Shown here piece after piece: positions 25,573 through 34,628 of a stretch of DNA of 64,000 nt. The notes beneath the pieces are model-generated. The model was given only the letters and a program-made list of their open reading frames with translations, did no database searches and had not been told where the DNA came from. Position 1 is the first letter of the stretch. Each line of letters opens with the position of its first letter. This DNA comes from a virus. The DNA lies in the IMG/VR virus record IMGVR_UViG_3300037264_008423, positions 62,001 to 126,000 of that record; one strand, written 5' to 3'. The position numbers were made by a program, and so were the translations under genes.

Positions 25573-28500
25573 GTGACGCGCGCCGAGCAAGCCATACGTA
25601 GTTTGGTTGAGGACGAGGACTTCGAGCTGAAGGACCTGGTGTCGGACTATGACGGGAATCCCATCCTGAAGCTGCCCCGTGGCCGGGAAGAGGTATTGGT
25701 CGAGTTAGGGGGTGAACTATACACAGGCACCGCCCAAACCTTATGGGACTGGCTGCACGATCCGTATATCTGGCGTTTTGTGATATGGGTGGACGGTCAC
25801 CTGGTTACCGGAATGCGAGGCAATGTCACTGACATCAACGATGCTGGTCTTTCCATCAAGCTCCTCGATCAGCAGGGGAACTACCTGCGCAAGACGGTTC
25901 AGAAATCTGAACCGGTTATCGGTCTTAATTCCCGCACGGAGAGGGGGCAGCGTCCGCCTGATGCGGTCGCGCTGGAGTTTCTCCCAGCGGGTTTTAGACT
26001 GAGCGAGTCCGAGGAAGAGGACTTTGACACCAAGGATCTGGTTGGAGAAGCGGTGTTGATGCCGGATACGGCGCAGGCAGCCGAGCTAACGGCGGAAGCT
26101 TTGGACGGGATCACGAAGGCCATCGAGGCGGGACCTAAGCTGGACTGGACTAAAAAGGAGTCAAAGGGTTTGTGGCTCAAGGAGTGGCCAGGACTACTGC
26201 ATAAGTTTAGCACGGACAGGGTAAAGCTGCGCTATTCGCCAGCGGGAACGTTTCATGCGGCTTATCAGTATGGTGGTTTGATTGTTATCTTTGTGCCGCC
26301 TTTGACCGAGATGGGGCCGGGCTACCGGCTGGACTTAACTCGGCGCACCTTGGAAAAACTTGTCCATCATGAGCTGGTGCATCACGCGCAATGGCAGCGC
26401 CATCAAGGCAAAAACAAGGGAACAATCAGCCGTAAAGGAGTTGCTCAAGACCCGGCTGCTTATTTTAACACAAAATCGGAGCTTATGGCCAGGGCGCACG
26501 ATTATGTCTTGGGTCTGGCGGGGCGCGTGGGTGGCTACAGCAACGGGAAGATCCTTTCCCGCTCGGAGGTCATCTACCGCATTCGGCAGCCCGGAGACGA
26601 GCGTGGGAGCCTTAACTTGAAGTATTTGACCCCCAAATCCAGACGACGTTTTTTCAAGTATGCTTACCAGTATGCTCAGCAGTTACCAGAGTCGGTCGAG
26701 GACGATTTCGAGACCAAGGACCTGGAGACCCAGGACCCGACCCGCCTGCGTATGCCGGTTGCTTTTGCCAACGTGCCGGAGGGGTTTGAGTTTAAAAAGG
26801 ACGATGGACAGGCCGTGCGCAAGCAGGGCACGGGCTACACGGTGGGCGGCGAGTTTCATAACCTGGGCAATCCAAAATACTGGTGCTACCCCGTGGACTG
26901 GGATCTGCCGACGATCAGTTCCTTTGGCCGGAAATGGTATCGCACGCGCCAACCGTTGCCCCCGCTGTCCAGGGCGCTGGAGTCAGTCGAGGACGATTTC
27001 GAGATCAAAGACCTGGAGCTGTCCGAGGAGGAATTGGATCTGCTGGCGGCTACGGAGGTCGCCGACCGGCTGAATCGGGCCGGGTTCAAGTTCACCATCG
27101 ATAAAAATCTGCACTTCATGCTGGATGACCGGATGCACGGTCGGGAAATCCGGTTGGGGCCAACGGTTCAGTTTATCTTGGAGCCGCGCAAGACCAATGC
27201 TGACCGGGGTGAGTCCTGGGTTAAAATGTGGACGCGCATTCAGTATATTCCCGATTACGGCGAATTTTATACTGTCTGGAAGAATCACTTGCAGCAGGTG
27301 GTGGGGGCAGAGAACCCCATTTGGATCTTTGGCAACAATGCCTATGAAATTACGATTCCCGTAGGCCCGTCCACGCAACAGAAGATGGTGGAGCGCCTGG
27401 CTGAGAAGATCCAGGAGTCCCAGCCTGCGGACCGGGAGCGGCTTGAAAAGGTTTACGATAAAATCTACAAGTTGGCGGAAGCGCACGGCCAGGAGTCCGA
27501 GGAGGATGATTTCGAGACTAAGGACCTGGAAACCAGCTCGGATGAAAGCCTGATCGTAGGCCACGCGACCGAGGGTCAGAGTCCCCATGATTTGGCGCTG
27601 CGCGTGAGCATGTATGGCTGGCAAAACCCGGTGTTGTCCGAGCCTGGCCCGGACGATCCCAGTTGGGAAGTGCGCTTTAATTATCCGCGCGGCGCGATCC
27701 CGGACAACGATCCCGCGCAAGTGGACCAGGCGGCCTGGCACGTGATCGAGCTGGCGGCGGCCATGTCCTTTCGGGGCCACATTCGGGTGACACGTGTCCA
27801 GGATGCCGACTATGACTTTGTTTTCCGCGTCGAGCCGCTGGTCCAGGAAAGCGAGGACGACGATGATGTGGACATGAAGGCGCTCTTCGACGATCCGCCC
27901 TCCGAGTGGCGCTACGTGGGAACGGTCCAGGTGGACCAGGACCAGGGTATCGAGCGCTTTGTATTTCGCAGACACGGCATAATTGATGAGACTTTGGAGA
28001 TGCATCTGCATGAGCAGGCCCCAGGGCGGTGGATCGTCAATTTTTACGTTCAGGGCGTGGGATTCCTGAGCCGCACGGAAATTCATGTCAACGGCTTGAC
28101 TCAGGCGTCGCACATCGCCCGGCAGCAGGCGACCGACTTTTTTACGGAAAACGGCTATCTGACTCCGATCACGGAGAGCCAGGAGCGGGAGACGCGCCGA
28201 TACAAGGTCACGGCGGACCCTGAGCACCTGGATCAGATCGAGCAGCTTTTCTGGTGGGTGAACAGCACGCATTCGGGCCACAGTGGCAGCGCCAAGATCT
28301 ACGTGGATGGCGACGGCGCGGCGCGGGTGGGGATCGAGAAAGAGGAGGGCGAGCTAAAGCGACCGGAGGAAGAGGTCCATTCCCGGTGCGACGGCGAGGC
28401 CGAGTTCTCGGTGTGCCTGGAGGATGAGGAGGACGACTTCGAGGTTAAAGACCTGGTGCCCGACCCGGCTTATATTCAGTGGGACCTGGTGGGGACCGCG

Positions 28501-29010
28501 CGTCATCCACAGCGGGTCACTCGTTACTATGAGCACGTCTCTGGCAATACGATGGCGCGGTTTAAGCTGTTCAAGGAACACATCAGTGACTACACGATCC
28601 TTTACACGCTGCCGCACCGTAACGTTTTAGGCGAGGATCGGTTCCAGGCTGATTCTTTTGAAGAGGCCGAGCAGATCGCCAAGAATAAGGCGTCGGAGTT
28701 CTTTTTGCACTACTGGGCGAATAAGGGCATACCCTTCGAGTCTAAAGCGGAGAGTCCGCCTGCCGTCAAAGCTTTGGCGGAATCCGATGACGGCCAGCTC
28801 CGGGTGGAGTTTGACGCCGGTCCCTGGCTGCAAGCCGCGACCGTGGACCAGGTGAAGGCGGCGCTGGAGAGCGCGGATGCCGTGGCCCTGGACCAGCGGA
28901 ACCATGCCGATCTGGACCGGTTTTTCGGCCAGGTGAGCGGGGGGTTTAAAGTTTACATTGATCCGCAAGAAATTGCCCATGCTCGCCCCGATGTCGTCAT
29001 CCCGGCGTAG
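25573..29010 (+). CDS. Giant multi-module protein with acidic KDL signatures; zinc-peptidase module
   Basis: 1,145 aa from GTG 25573. It begins TRAEQAIRSLVEDEDFELKDL. Seven signatures stand near 25605, 26010, 26690, 26985, 27497, 27852 and 28420 and divide the protein into modules of ~100-230 aa. The second module (~26050-26680) has LVHHELVHHAQW, an HExxH zinc site, and SELMARAHDYV as a likely third ligand. It ends FKYAYQYAQQL and is a paralogue of the C-terminal module of the 50.2-53.8 kb protein. The other modules are unrecognised. No signal peptide. Probably a polyprotein-like string of virion cargo domains (inference). Confidence 0.85.
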   Translation: MTRAEQAIRSLVEDEDFELKDLVSDYDGNPILKLPRGREEVLVELGGELYTGTAQTLWDWLHDPYIWRFVIWVDGHLVTGMRGNVTDINDAGLSIKLLDQQGNYLRKTVQKSEPVIGLNSRTERGQRPPDAVALEFLPAGFRLSESEEEDFDTKDLVGEAVLMPDTAQAAELTAEALDGITKAIEAGPKLDWTKKESKGLWLKEWPGLLHKFSTDRVKLRYSPAGTFHAAYQYGGLIVIFVPPLTEMGPGYRLDLTRRTLEKLVHHELVHHAQWQRHQGKNKGTISRKGVAQDPAAYFNTKSELMARAHDYVLGLAGRVGGYSNGKILSRSEVIYRIRQPGDERGSLNLKYLTPKSRRRFFKYAYQYAQQLPESVEDDFETKDLETQDPTRLRMPVAFANVPEGFEFKKDDGQAVRKQGTGYTVGGEFHNLGNPKYWCYPVDWDLPTISSFGRKWYRTRQPLPPLSRALESVEDDFEIKDLELSEEELDLLAATEVADRLNRAGFKFTIDKNLHFMLDDRMHGREIRLGPTVQFILEPRKTNADRGESWVKMWTRIQYIPDYGEFYTVWKNHLQQVVGAENPIWIFGNNAYEITIPVGPSTQQKMVERLAEKIQESQPADRERLEKVYDKIYKLAEAHGQESEEDDFETKDLETSSDESLIVGHATEGQSPHDLALRVSMYGWQNPVLSEPGPDDPSWEVRFNYPRGAIPDNDPAQVDQAAWHVIELAAAMSFRGHIRVTRVQDADYDFVFRVEPLVQESEDDDDVDMKALFDDPPSEWRYVGTVQVDQDQGIERFVFRRHGIIDETLEMHLHEQAPGRWIVNFYVQGVGFLSRTEIHVNGLTQASHIARQQATDFFTENGYLTPITESQERETRRYKVTADPEHLDQIEQLFWWVNSTHSGHSGSAKIYVDGDGAARVGIEKEEGELKRPEEEVHSRCDGEAEFSVCLEDEEDDFEVKDLVPDPAYIQWDLVGTARHPQRVTRYYEHVSGNTMARFKLFKEHISDYTILYTLPHRNVLGEDRFQADSFEEAEQIAKNKASEFFLHYWANKGIPFESKAESPPAVKALAESDDGQLRVEFDAGPWLQAATVDQVKAALESADAVALDQRNHADLDRFFGQVSGGFKVYIDPQEIAHARPDVVIPA

Positions 29011-29021
29011 TTATAGGCAGC

Positions 29022-30473
29022 GTGATCAGTGACACCAATATTTATCATCCGCAAGCGCGCGCCAGTCTCGCCTCTGAGCGCAACTGGATCACTTTTGTAG
29101 CCGCAGCGATTATGAGCGAAGCCCAAATTACCGCCGAGGCGGCCCTGCTCCTGGCCCAGCAAGCCTGGACCTTGGCCATTGCCGGAACCAACATCGGTCA
29201 AAATGCCTATAACCTGGCCAAGCTGGCTTGGGACTTGGCCAATGTCGGCACCAACGTGGGCACCAACGCCCTCAACGCGGCGGCAACCGCCCAGTCCACG
29301 GCGGAGCTGGCCCTGTCTCAGGGCGGGGGCGGCACCACCGTGTATGAGATCGCCGTGGCTGGCACCACGGTCGCCAACCATGCCTATGATATCGCCATCG
29401 CTGGCACGAGCGTGGCTAATCACGCCTACAACATCGCCATTGCGGGGACTCAGCGCGCCGACGAGGCGTATGATCTGGCGGCCATCGGCACCAACGTGGG
29501 CACTAACGCCCTGGTCCTGGCCCAAAGCGCCTACGATCTGGCCCTGGCGGGAGGCGGGGGCGGCGGGACCAGCACGGTTATTGCTACGGAAGCTTACAAC
29601 ATCGCGGTCAACGGCACGACCGTGGCCAATCATGCTTACAGCATCGCGGTTAGCGGCACGACCCTGGCCAATAGCGCCTACGTCCTGGCGACCACAGGCA
29701 CGAATGTGGCCAATCACGCCTACGTGATCGCGCAGGCCGGGACGAACCTGGCCCAGGCTTCATATAACATCGCGGTCAACGGGACCAACACCGCCAATTC
29801 GGCCCTGACCGTGGCCAACCAGTCCTGGACCTTGGCCAACACCGGCACGGCCCTGGCGCAGCGCGCTTACAATCTGGCGGCTATCGGCACCAACGTGGGC
29901 ACCAACGCCCTGGGCCTCGCCAACGCGGCGGGGGCTTTGGCGACCACGGGCAGCAACCTGGCCTGGCAGGCGTTTACCATTGCCAGCATATCGGGCGGCA
30001 ATGCCAGCCTGATGCTGCCGGTTCAAAGCGCCAAGCTGCCGACCACCGCCAACGCGACCATTGATGGGGCCAATACCCTCTGGCGTTTGCATTTTTCGCA
30101 GAACACGTCCGCCGCCTACCAGTTGATGATGCCCACCGATTTTGGCACCGGTTTGCACCTGCACGTGATGCTGGCCCTGGATGACGCGGTAGTCGGGCCT
30201 GCCAATGGTAATTTCAATGTCTATGTGGCCCGGACCGTGGATGGGGCGTTCGCCCCCGTTTATGACACGGCTAACGCGTTTACGTGGGCGCTGGGCGCGG
30301 CGGCTTTCGGGGCTAATGTCACGCAAAGCTTCAATGTGCCGCTGGCCAATGACGCGAGCGTGGTTGCGGGAGATTTCGTGGCGGTCAAAGTCGAGCGGGT
30401 CACCGACACCATTCACCCCGTGGGCATCAGCATGATCGCGGCGACCCTGGAATGGACTCGTCAAGTGTTTTAG
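29022..30473 (+). CDS. Stalk fibre with tandem 14-residue repeats
   Basis: 483 aa from GTG 29022. After an N-terminal segment like that of the 23.0-kb fibre (DTNIYHPQARASL ... NWITFVAAA), residues ~35-325 are about 17 copies of a motif like A-Y-x-[IL]-A-x-x-G-T-x-x-A-x-x, broken by Gly runs (SQGGGGT, AGGGGGGT). This predicts a long trimeric or helical shaft. The last ~150 residues form a beta head domain (LMLPVQSAKLPTTANAT onward). A long tail fibre is the most likely identity. Confidence 0.8.
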   Translation: MISDTNIYHPQARASLASERNWITFVAAAIMSEAQITAEAALLLAQQAWTLAIAGTNIGQNAYNLAKLAWDLANVGTNVGTNALNAAATAQSTAELALSQGGGGTTVYEIAVAGTTVANHAYDIAIAGTSVANHAYNIAIAGTQRADEAYDLAAIGTNVGTNALVLAQSAYDLALAGGGGGGTSTVIATEAYNIAVNGTTVANHAYSIAVSGTTLANSAYVLATTGTNVANHAYVIAQAGTNLAQASYNIAVNGTNTANSALTVANQSWTLANTGTALAQRAYNLAAIGTNVGTNALGLANAAGALATTGSNLAWQAFTIASISGGNASLMLPVQSAKLPTTANATIDGANTLWRLHFSQNTSAAYQLMMPTDFGTGLHLHVMLALDDAVVGPANGNFNVYVARTVDGAFAPVYDTANAFTWALGAAAFGANVTQSFNVPLANDASVVAGDFVAVKVERVTDTIHPVGISMIAATLEWTRQVF

Positions 30474-30476
30474 TAT

Positions 30477-31220
30477 ATGGCTATCTCCTTCGCAGGCACC
30501 GGCAGTTGGGAGGTCACGGACACCACCCTGACCTGGGCGGCCATCTCCGTGTGGGTCAAGCCCCACTTGGTGGTGGGCGTCGATGGCACCCGGTCGATGA
30601 ACATCATCTGCCTGTCCGATCCAGGGCGCACGCGCTACACCTTTCAGTTGGCTGTCTGGCAGAATTTCCCGCTGAGCGCCTGCTTCTTCTCCATTTACTT
30701 CCAGCAGTCGGCAGGCAGCTTTTTCGTCAAGAAGGGAGACACGCAGCTTATCACGGACACCTGGTATCACATCATGCTGACCATTCCCGTGGATGACAGC
30801 CGGTTTCAAATCCTGGTGAACGGCAACGATGACGATCTGTTTAACAACATTTTCCCCACCTGGTCCACAGGGTGGGGTGTGACCGTGGCTACGGACTGGA
30901 TTATTAGCGGAGCGGTCAGCACTGATACCACCTACAACGCTTTCAACGGCCAAATGTCCGACGTGGCCGTGTGGAACGACCGCTGGAACCAGCGCATTCT
31001 TTACTCCTACCGGGGTGTGACCAAGCTCTATTCCACGCCTTCCATTGCCTACTATCCGCTCCAAATCGATCCCGGCAGCCTGCGCTTCTATCTGCCCATG
31101 AACGAGGCCACGGACGGCGCGGCGGTCACGAGTCTGCGGGATCACGGACCCAACCTATTGACGCCCGTTTTGACCGGTTCCTGCACGGGAGTCACCAACC
31201 CGGTGGTCGCCTATCCTTGA
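30477..31220 (+). CDS. LamG-like virion protein
   Basis: 247 aa. ISVWVKPHL, TDTWYHIMLTI, FQILVNGNDDD, GQMSDVAVWNDRW and LRFYLPMNEATDG are the successive strands of a LamG/concanavalin-type domain, which often binds sugars. It lies right after the stalk fibre gene, so probably a fibre tip or adhesin. Confidence 0.8.
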   Translation: MAISFAGTGSWEVTDTTLTWAAISVWVKPHLVVGVDGTRSMNIICLSDPGRTRYTFQLAVWQNFPLSACFFSIYFQQSAGSFFVKKGDTQLITDTWYHIMLTIPVDDSRFQILVNGNDDDLFNNIFPTWSTGWGVTVATDWIISGAVSTDTTYNAFNGQMSDVAVWNDRWNQRILYSYRGVTKLYSTPSIAYYPLQIDPGSLRFYLPMNEATDGAAVTSLRDHGPNLLTPVLTGSCTGVTNPVVAYP

Positions 31221-31257
31221 CCGGGCTGTCAAGAGTCGATGATTTTTAAACCGCGCG

Positions 31258-31271
31258 GCCCCTGGAGGGGC
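31258..31271 (+). terminator. Short hairpin after the fibre operon
   Basis: GCCCC-TGGA-GGGGC forms a 5-bp stem with a tetraloop 37 nt after the LamG stop. No T-run follows, so termination is only possible. Confidence 0.35.
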
Positions 31272-31299
31272 TGGCTTTGCACTTTCAGTTCTGTGGATC

Positions 31300-31728
31300 A
31301 TGCATCAAGAAACATTGCAGCGGTTAACGGAACAATGCCTGGAGCGAATCAAGGACCAATACGGGGAGCGCATCCAGTCCATTAAAGACCCTTCCCAGGT
31401 CGTCGCCGAGGTGGTCGCGGCGCTCCTGCCCCTGATCGCGCTGGATCACCCCAGGGAATTATTCAGCAAGACGCTCTGCTTGTTCCGGGACGCTCAGCAC
31501 CAGCAGCCCTACCTTTACTTTGAGCTGGCTTTTACCCGAACAACGGATTGGATGTGCTTTCTGATTGATAAGAGCCAAAGAGGGACGAGTCGCGACAATA
31601 CCAGCACAGAGGGACATTTGGTGCTGGCCCAGGGCCAGGCGGATAATCCCTACGAGGCGACCGTCCCGGTGACCTGGAAGCTGGAGCAGATGTTCATGCC
31701 GGATAAAAAATCGAATGAGCGAGCCTGA
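31300..31728 (+). CDS. Unknown protein
   Basis: 142 aa, helical N-terminus (QRLTEQCLERIKDQYGERI), then a mixed alpha/beta body. No recognised motif. The stop overlaps the start of the next gene by 14 nt. Confidence 0.65.
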   Translation: MHQETLQRLTEQCLERIKDQYGERIQSIKDPSQVVAEVVAALLPLIALDHPRELFSKTLCLFRDAQHQQPYLYFELAFTRTTDWMCFLIDKSQRGTSRDNTSTEGHLVLAQGQADNPYEATVPVTWKLEQMFMPDKKSNERA

Positions 31729-31945
31729 AAAGATTTACTGTCCTGAGTGCCACGCGTGCCTGTTCTTGAACGATGACTGGGACTGGGAGAGCGGCCAGTG
31801 CCTAGGCATGTGGTGGGAGTGCCCGAACACGGACTGCGGCTACCGACAGGCTATTTCCCTGCGTCCCGCGACCTCAACCTTAACCCTCCATGAAAATGAC
31901 CAAACTCAAACCCATCCAAGTGACGAAACCCACCCAGCCGGTTGA
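31715..31945 (+). CDS. Small zinc-ribbon protein
   Basis: 76 aa. CPECHACLFL and CPNTDCGYR give two Cys pairs ~30 residues apart, a zinc ribbon. The last third is Thr-rich and disordered. It overlaps the next gene by 56 nt. Confidence 0.65.
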   Translation: MSEPEKIYCPECHACLFLNDDWDWESGQCLGMWWECPNTDCGYRQAISLRPATSTLTLHENDQTQTHPSDETHPAG

Positions 31946-32513
31946 GCCGAAAGCCTCCGGCTGGATTAAAGCGACGGTGCATCTGAAGCGCGCGGCAGGC
32001 CCCTTGACGGTGCTCAGCCAGCGCCACACGGCGGCGTTCGAGAAGCACTTTAAGATCAAGAGCCTTTATTTTGCCCGATACTCGGACCTGAGCCAGCACC
32101 AGTTCGAGGTTTCGGCCAAGACCCAGGCGACCTTCCGACAGATCAAAGACTTTTTCAGGAAGTGCCTGGGCGTATCGCGCGTGGAAGTGGAGTGGCGCGG
32201 CACGGGATCGGAGGCGCACGCCTGCGCGTATCAAGCGGTCAAGCGCCTGCCGGGCCACTACGAGGATGCGGCGCAGGACCGCGAGTTTGTGGACGTAATC
32301 CACTGGATGTGCAACATGCGCGGCTTGGACTATGCGCGCGAGCTTCGTTTCTACGGTTACGCCACGCTGGTCGTCGCCCAGGTAGTGATCAGCGCCAGCG
32401 AAGCCAATTTGGTCGCTATGGAAGCGGACCGGCTGGTGAATAAGAAATCTCAGCCGGAGAAAAGCCAGCGCCAGCGGAAAGCCGAGCGCAACCAGAAGCA
32501 TCCCGGTATTTAA
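31890..32513 (+). CDS. Unknown basic protein
   Basis: 207 aa. The N-terminal 25 residues are Lys/Pro-rich, the centre is alpha/beta, and the C-terminus is very basic (KKSQPEKSQRQRKAERNQK). Could bind nucleic acid. Family not recognised. Confidence 0.65.
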   Translation: MKMTKLKPIQVTKPTQPVEPKASGWIKATVHLKRAAGPLTVLSQRHTAAFEKHFKIKSLYFARYSDLSQHQFEVSAKTQATFRQIKDFFRKCLGVSRVEVEWRGTGSEAHACAYQAVKRLPGHYEDAAQDREFVDVIHWMCNMRGLDYARELRFYGYATLVVAQVVISASEANLVAMEADRLVNKKSQPEKSQRQRKAERNQKHPGI

Positions 32514-32535
32514 GGTCGTATAGATTAAGGACCTT

Positions 32536-32988
32536 ATGCAAGCGACCCATGTTCCCAATCCCACGGGCACGGATGACACGGTGCGCCAGCCTGCCGTGAC
32601 GCCGACCACCTACGGAACCATCGAGCTGACTGCCGCCGCCGATCAGACCGGCAAGGAAGGTTACTTTGTGGAGATCGACGCCAATCAGGCCGCGTCCGTA
32701 TGTAATAACCTGTTTGATTTTCCATTCGGGGTCATCCTCACGGGCGCGGCAGAGGGAGGCGCAAGCTTGGTCGCTATCTGCGCCGGGGGATTCGCAGGCA
32801 CCGTGCGGGTGAAGCTCAATGCCACGCCCGGCACGGTTAAAATTGGCACGCATCTTCAACTGGCGGCGGACGGGACAGCCAAGGCCGACGCGGGAGCCGG
32901 GTCCCGCAACCTGGTCGCCCAAGCTCTGGAGGCGGGAGGAGCGAACGCTCTTATTTTAGCCGCTCTTTACCGGCCCATTTCCCTGTAG
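32536..32988 (+). CDS. Capsid decoration protein-like (DUF2190/gpD type)
   Basis: 150 aa, beta-rich, with no Lys/Arg clusters. GKEGYFVEIDANQAAS, GVILTGAAEGGAS, GTVRVKLNATPGTVKIGTH and LVAQALEAGGANALI follow the pattern of small head-decoration/stabilisation proteins in which short beta strands alternate with Gly turns. Major capsid genes are not visible in the window. Likely on the virion surface. Confidence 0.65.
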   Translation: MQATHVPNPTGTDDTVRQPAVTPTTYGTIELTAAADQTGKEGYFVEIDANQAASVCNNLFDFPFGVILTGAAEGGASLVAICAGGFAGTVRVKLNATPGTVKIGTHLQLAADGTAKADAGAGSRNLVAQALEAGGANALILAALYRPISL

Positions 32989-33017
32989 TTGACCGCAGAA
33001 TATATTTTGTTTACATT
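32989..33017 (+). promoter_or_regulatory. Sigma-70-like promoter, leaderless
   Basis: TTGACC at 32989-32994, exactly 17 nt, TACATT at 33012-33017, then 6 nt to an ATG. The -35 begins at the last bases of the preceding gene's stop region, and TTTCCCTGT precedes it. Confidence 0.75.
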
Positions 33018-33023
33018 CGCCAG

Positions 33024-33083
33024 ATGACGCGAAAAACAGCAAAGAAAAAGCAAGCGCGTCAAGCCCCGCCCCCACCCGGATAA
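33024..33083 (+). CDS. 19-aa basic peptide under a leaderless promoter
   Basis: MTRKTAKKKQARQAPPPPG, a very basic peptide, ends inside the 3' end of the convergent gene. Either a real micro-peptide or the remnant of a gene truncated at the strand switch. Confidence 0.4.
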   Translation: MTRKTAKKKQARQAPPPPG

Positions 33084-33385
33084 ATGCCGATGGAGGTCTG
33101 GTCGCGCGCGGATTTCTCGGTGATTGTGGCGCGCCGGAGGCGCTCGCGCTGCCAGGCGTAGAGGGCGGCTTTGGCGGGATCGCTGGCGCGGGTCATCAGG
33201 TCTTCAATGACTTCCAGGGCGTGCTGGCGGTCCTTCTCCGTCTTGAACTTCAGGGAGTCCAATTCCAACACTTCGGCGACGATGGTTTTCATGCTGGCTT
33301 GCTTGTAGCAGGCGGGGCACTGGGCCGTGACCGGCACACCCTCGGCAGGCCAGGCTTTAACCCTGAAGTTGGTGGATCTAGGCAT
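33059..33385 (-). CDS. Unknown protein with CxxC
   Basis: 108 aa. An N-terminal CPACYKQ is followed by a long helix (KFKTEKDRQHALEVIEDLM) and a basic end. It overlaps the upstream gene by 8 nt and is the last gene of the leftward block. Function unknown. Confidence 0.65.
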   Translation of the reverse strand: MPRSTNFRVKAWPAEGVPVTAQCPACYKQASMKTIVAEVLELDSLKFKTEKDRQHALEVIEDLMTRASDPAKAALYAWQRERLRRATITEKSARDQTSIGIYPGGGGA

Positions 33386-33893
33386 GGGTGCTGACTGGAC
33401 TGGTCCGCTTCCAGGTGCCGTCGATCAAAATCTCGTAGGCGGGTTCCGGTTTGGCTCCGCTGGCACGGGCGTCATAGACTGCTTTTTCCGTGCCGTCCAC
33501 CCCAATGCGATCAGCGCGCGCCGACCGCTTTGCGGCATCGCGGTAGATCTGCGCGATGGCCGTTCGGAAATGCCGGGTTAAGAGGCGGCGTGGCTGCTTG
33601 CAGACGATGAAAGCGTAGGGGTTGGGACCGGGATAGATGATAAAGTATTGGGGCTGGTCCCAGTAGGCCGGATTCTTGGCGCGGCGAGTCACATACCATA
33701 CGCCGCCGAGTCTTTCAAATCGGCGTGACCCGCTGTTGAAGGCGATGTCACCTTTAACAGGTCCACCAAAGGCCCGGTTATAGCTGTTCTCGACGCGTGC
33801 CTGGTTACGCACGCGAGTCGCGGTCTCCAGATACGTGTCCGGCTCCTCATCTTCCAGCAGGTGCTTGATGATGGCGGGGGTGATGTTAGGCAT
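33378..33893 (-). CDS. Protein with N-terminal LLEDEE tag
   Basis: 171 aa from ATG 33893. The N-terminus MPNITPAIIKHLLEDEEPD is closely related to that of the 58.9-kb gene (AILKHLLEDDEED), so it carries the tag seen on the multi-module proteins. The rest is a small alpha/beta domain with RRFERLGGVWYVTRRAKNP. No recognised family. Two bases separate it from the upstream gene. Confidence 0.7.
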   Translation of the reverse strand: MPNITPAIIKHLLEDEEPDTYLETATRVRNQARVENSYNRAFGGPVKGDIAFNSGSRRFERLGGVWYVTRRAKNPAYWDQPQYFIIYPGPNPYAFIVCKQPRRLLTRHFRTAIAQIYRDAAKRSARADRIGVDGTEKAVYDARASGAKPEPAYEILIDGTWKRTSPVSTHA

Positions 33894-33894
33894 A

Positions 33895-34218
33895 TTAAAG
33901 ATCCCAGGTATTGACCAGGCGCAGCCGGTTCGGCTCCACGGCCAGCTTGGACCGGTAGGAGCCAGCGATCTCCGGGTCCGGTTCCAACTGGTCGTTGGGA
34001 ATTTCAACCTCAAAGACAGCGGCGGTTGTTTCGGAGGGCGGCCATTCGTCCGCTAGCCAGTTTACCACGCCATCCTCCGCCGTGGCCAGATCCTCGAAAA
34101 AGTAGATGGCCGGTTCGCGGTCTCCGGCGTAGAAACCCCGCTTAAACGCTTTGGGTTGCAGGCCGGTCAACTGAATGATCTCCGATTTACTACCAGGGGC
34201 TATGTGGTAAACTTTCAT
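33895..34218 (-). CDS. ADP-ribosyltransferase-fold-like protein
   Basis: 107 aa from ATG 34218. VYHIAPGSKSEIIQLTGL then AIYFFEDLATAEDGVVNW and AVFEVEIP resemble the H-Y...GL...YF series of small ART/KptA-like folds, in which a short NAD-binding strand is followed by a 'YFF' strand. The usual catalytic Glu cannot be placed with certainty. Similar pieces occur in two other genes of this window. Confidence 0.5.
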   Translation of the reverse strand: MKVYHIAPGSKSEIIQLTGLQPKAFKRGFYAGDREPAIYFFEDLATAEDGVVNWLADEWPPSETTAAVFEVEIPNDQLEPDPEIAGSYRSKLAVEPNRLRLVNTWDL

Positions 34219-34397
34219 TGGTCTCCAAATTCCAGCCAGTCCTCGTGTTCCTCGGCGGCCTGGCACTCCGGGCACGGCGGCATGTCCGGGGGACAGCGGT
34301 GGGGCGCGAAGTGGCCGACACCGAGCAGATACTCCCGGTGTAGTTCCTCGCCGCGCGCCTCTTGCTGCGCTTGTAACTCCGCGTCCGCGTCATACAT
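34215..34397 (-). CDS. Small Cys-rich acidic protein
   Basis: 60 aa, start 34397, stop overlapping the next start (ATGA). Glu-rich helix, then CPPDMPPCPEC, a short possible metal knuckle. Unknown function. Confidence 0.55.
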   Translation of the reverse strand: MYDADAELQAQQEARGEELHREYLLGVGHFAPHRCPPDMPPCPECQAAEEHEDWLEFGDQ

Positions 34398-34403
34398 AGT
34401 TAG

Positions 34404-34628
34404 CTACTTCAGGCACTCAATGCCACGCTGGACCATCTTGTTGAGCAAGGCGACCGCTACCGCGTCGGCACCTTTGCGCCAGCCCTCCTGAATATCCGGC
34501 TTCACCTGCTCCCAGGGCGGCAGCGGTTTGCCATCAAACGATTTCCAGTCGCGGGTGTCGCAGTAGGCGTTGTAGTTGACTTGGCCCAGGTCGGTTGGGC
34601 CTGGTCCAATTTCGATCTTAGTGAGCAT
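34404..34628 (-). CDS. Small unknown protein
   Basis: 74 aa from ATG 34628, overlapping the 3' end of the synthetase gene by 11 nt. Residues 1-40 are polar, then a helix (AVAVALLNKMVQRGIE). No recognised domain. It follows the PurZ-like gene in the same operon. Confidence 0.55.
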   Translation of the reverse strand: MLTKIEIGPGPTDLGQVNYNAYCDTRDWKSFDGKPLPPWEQVKPDIQEGWRKGADAVAVALLNKMVQRGIECLK

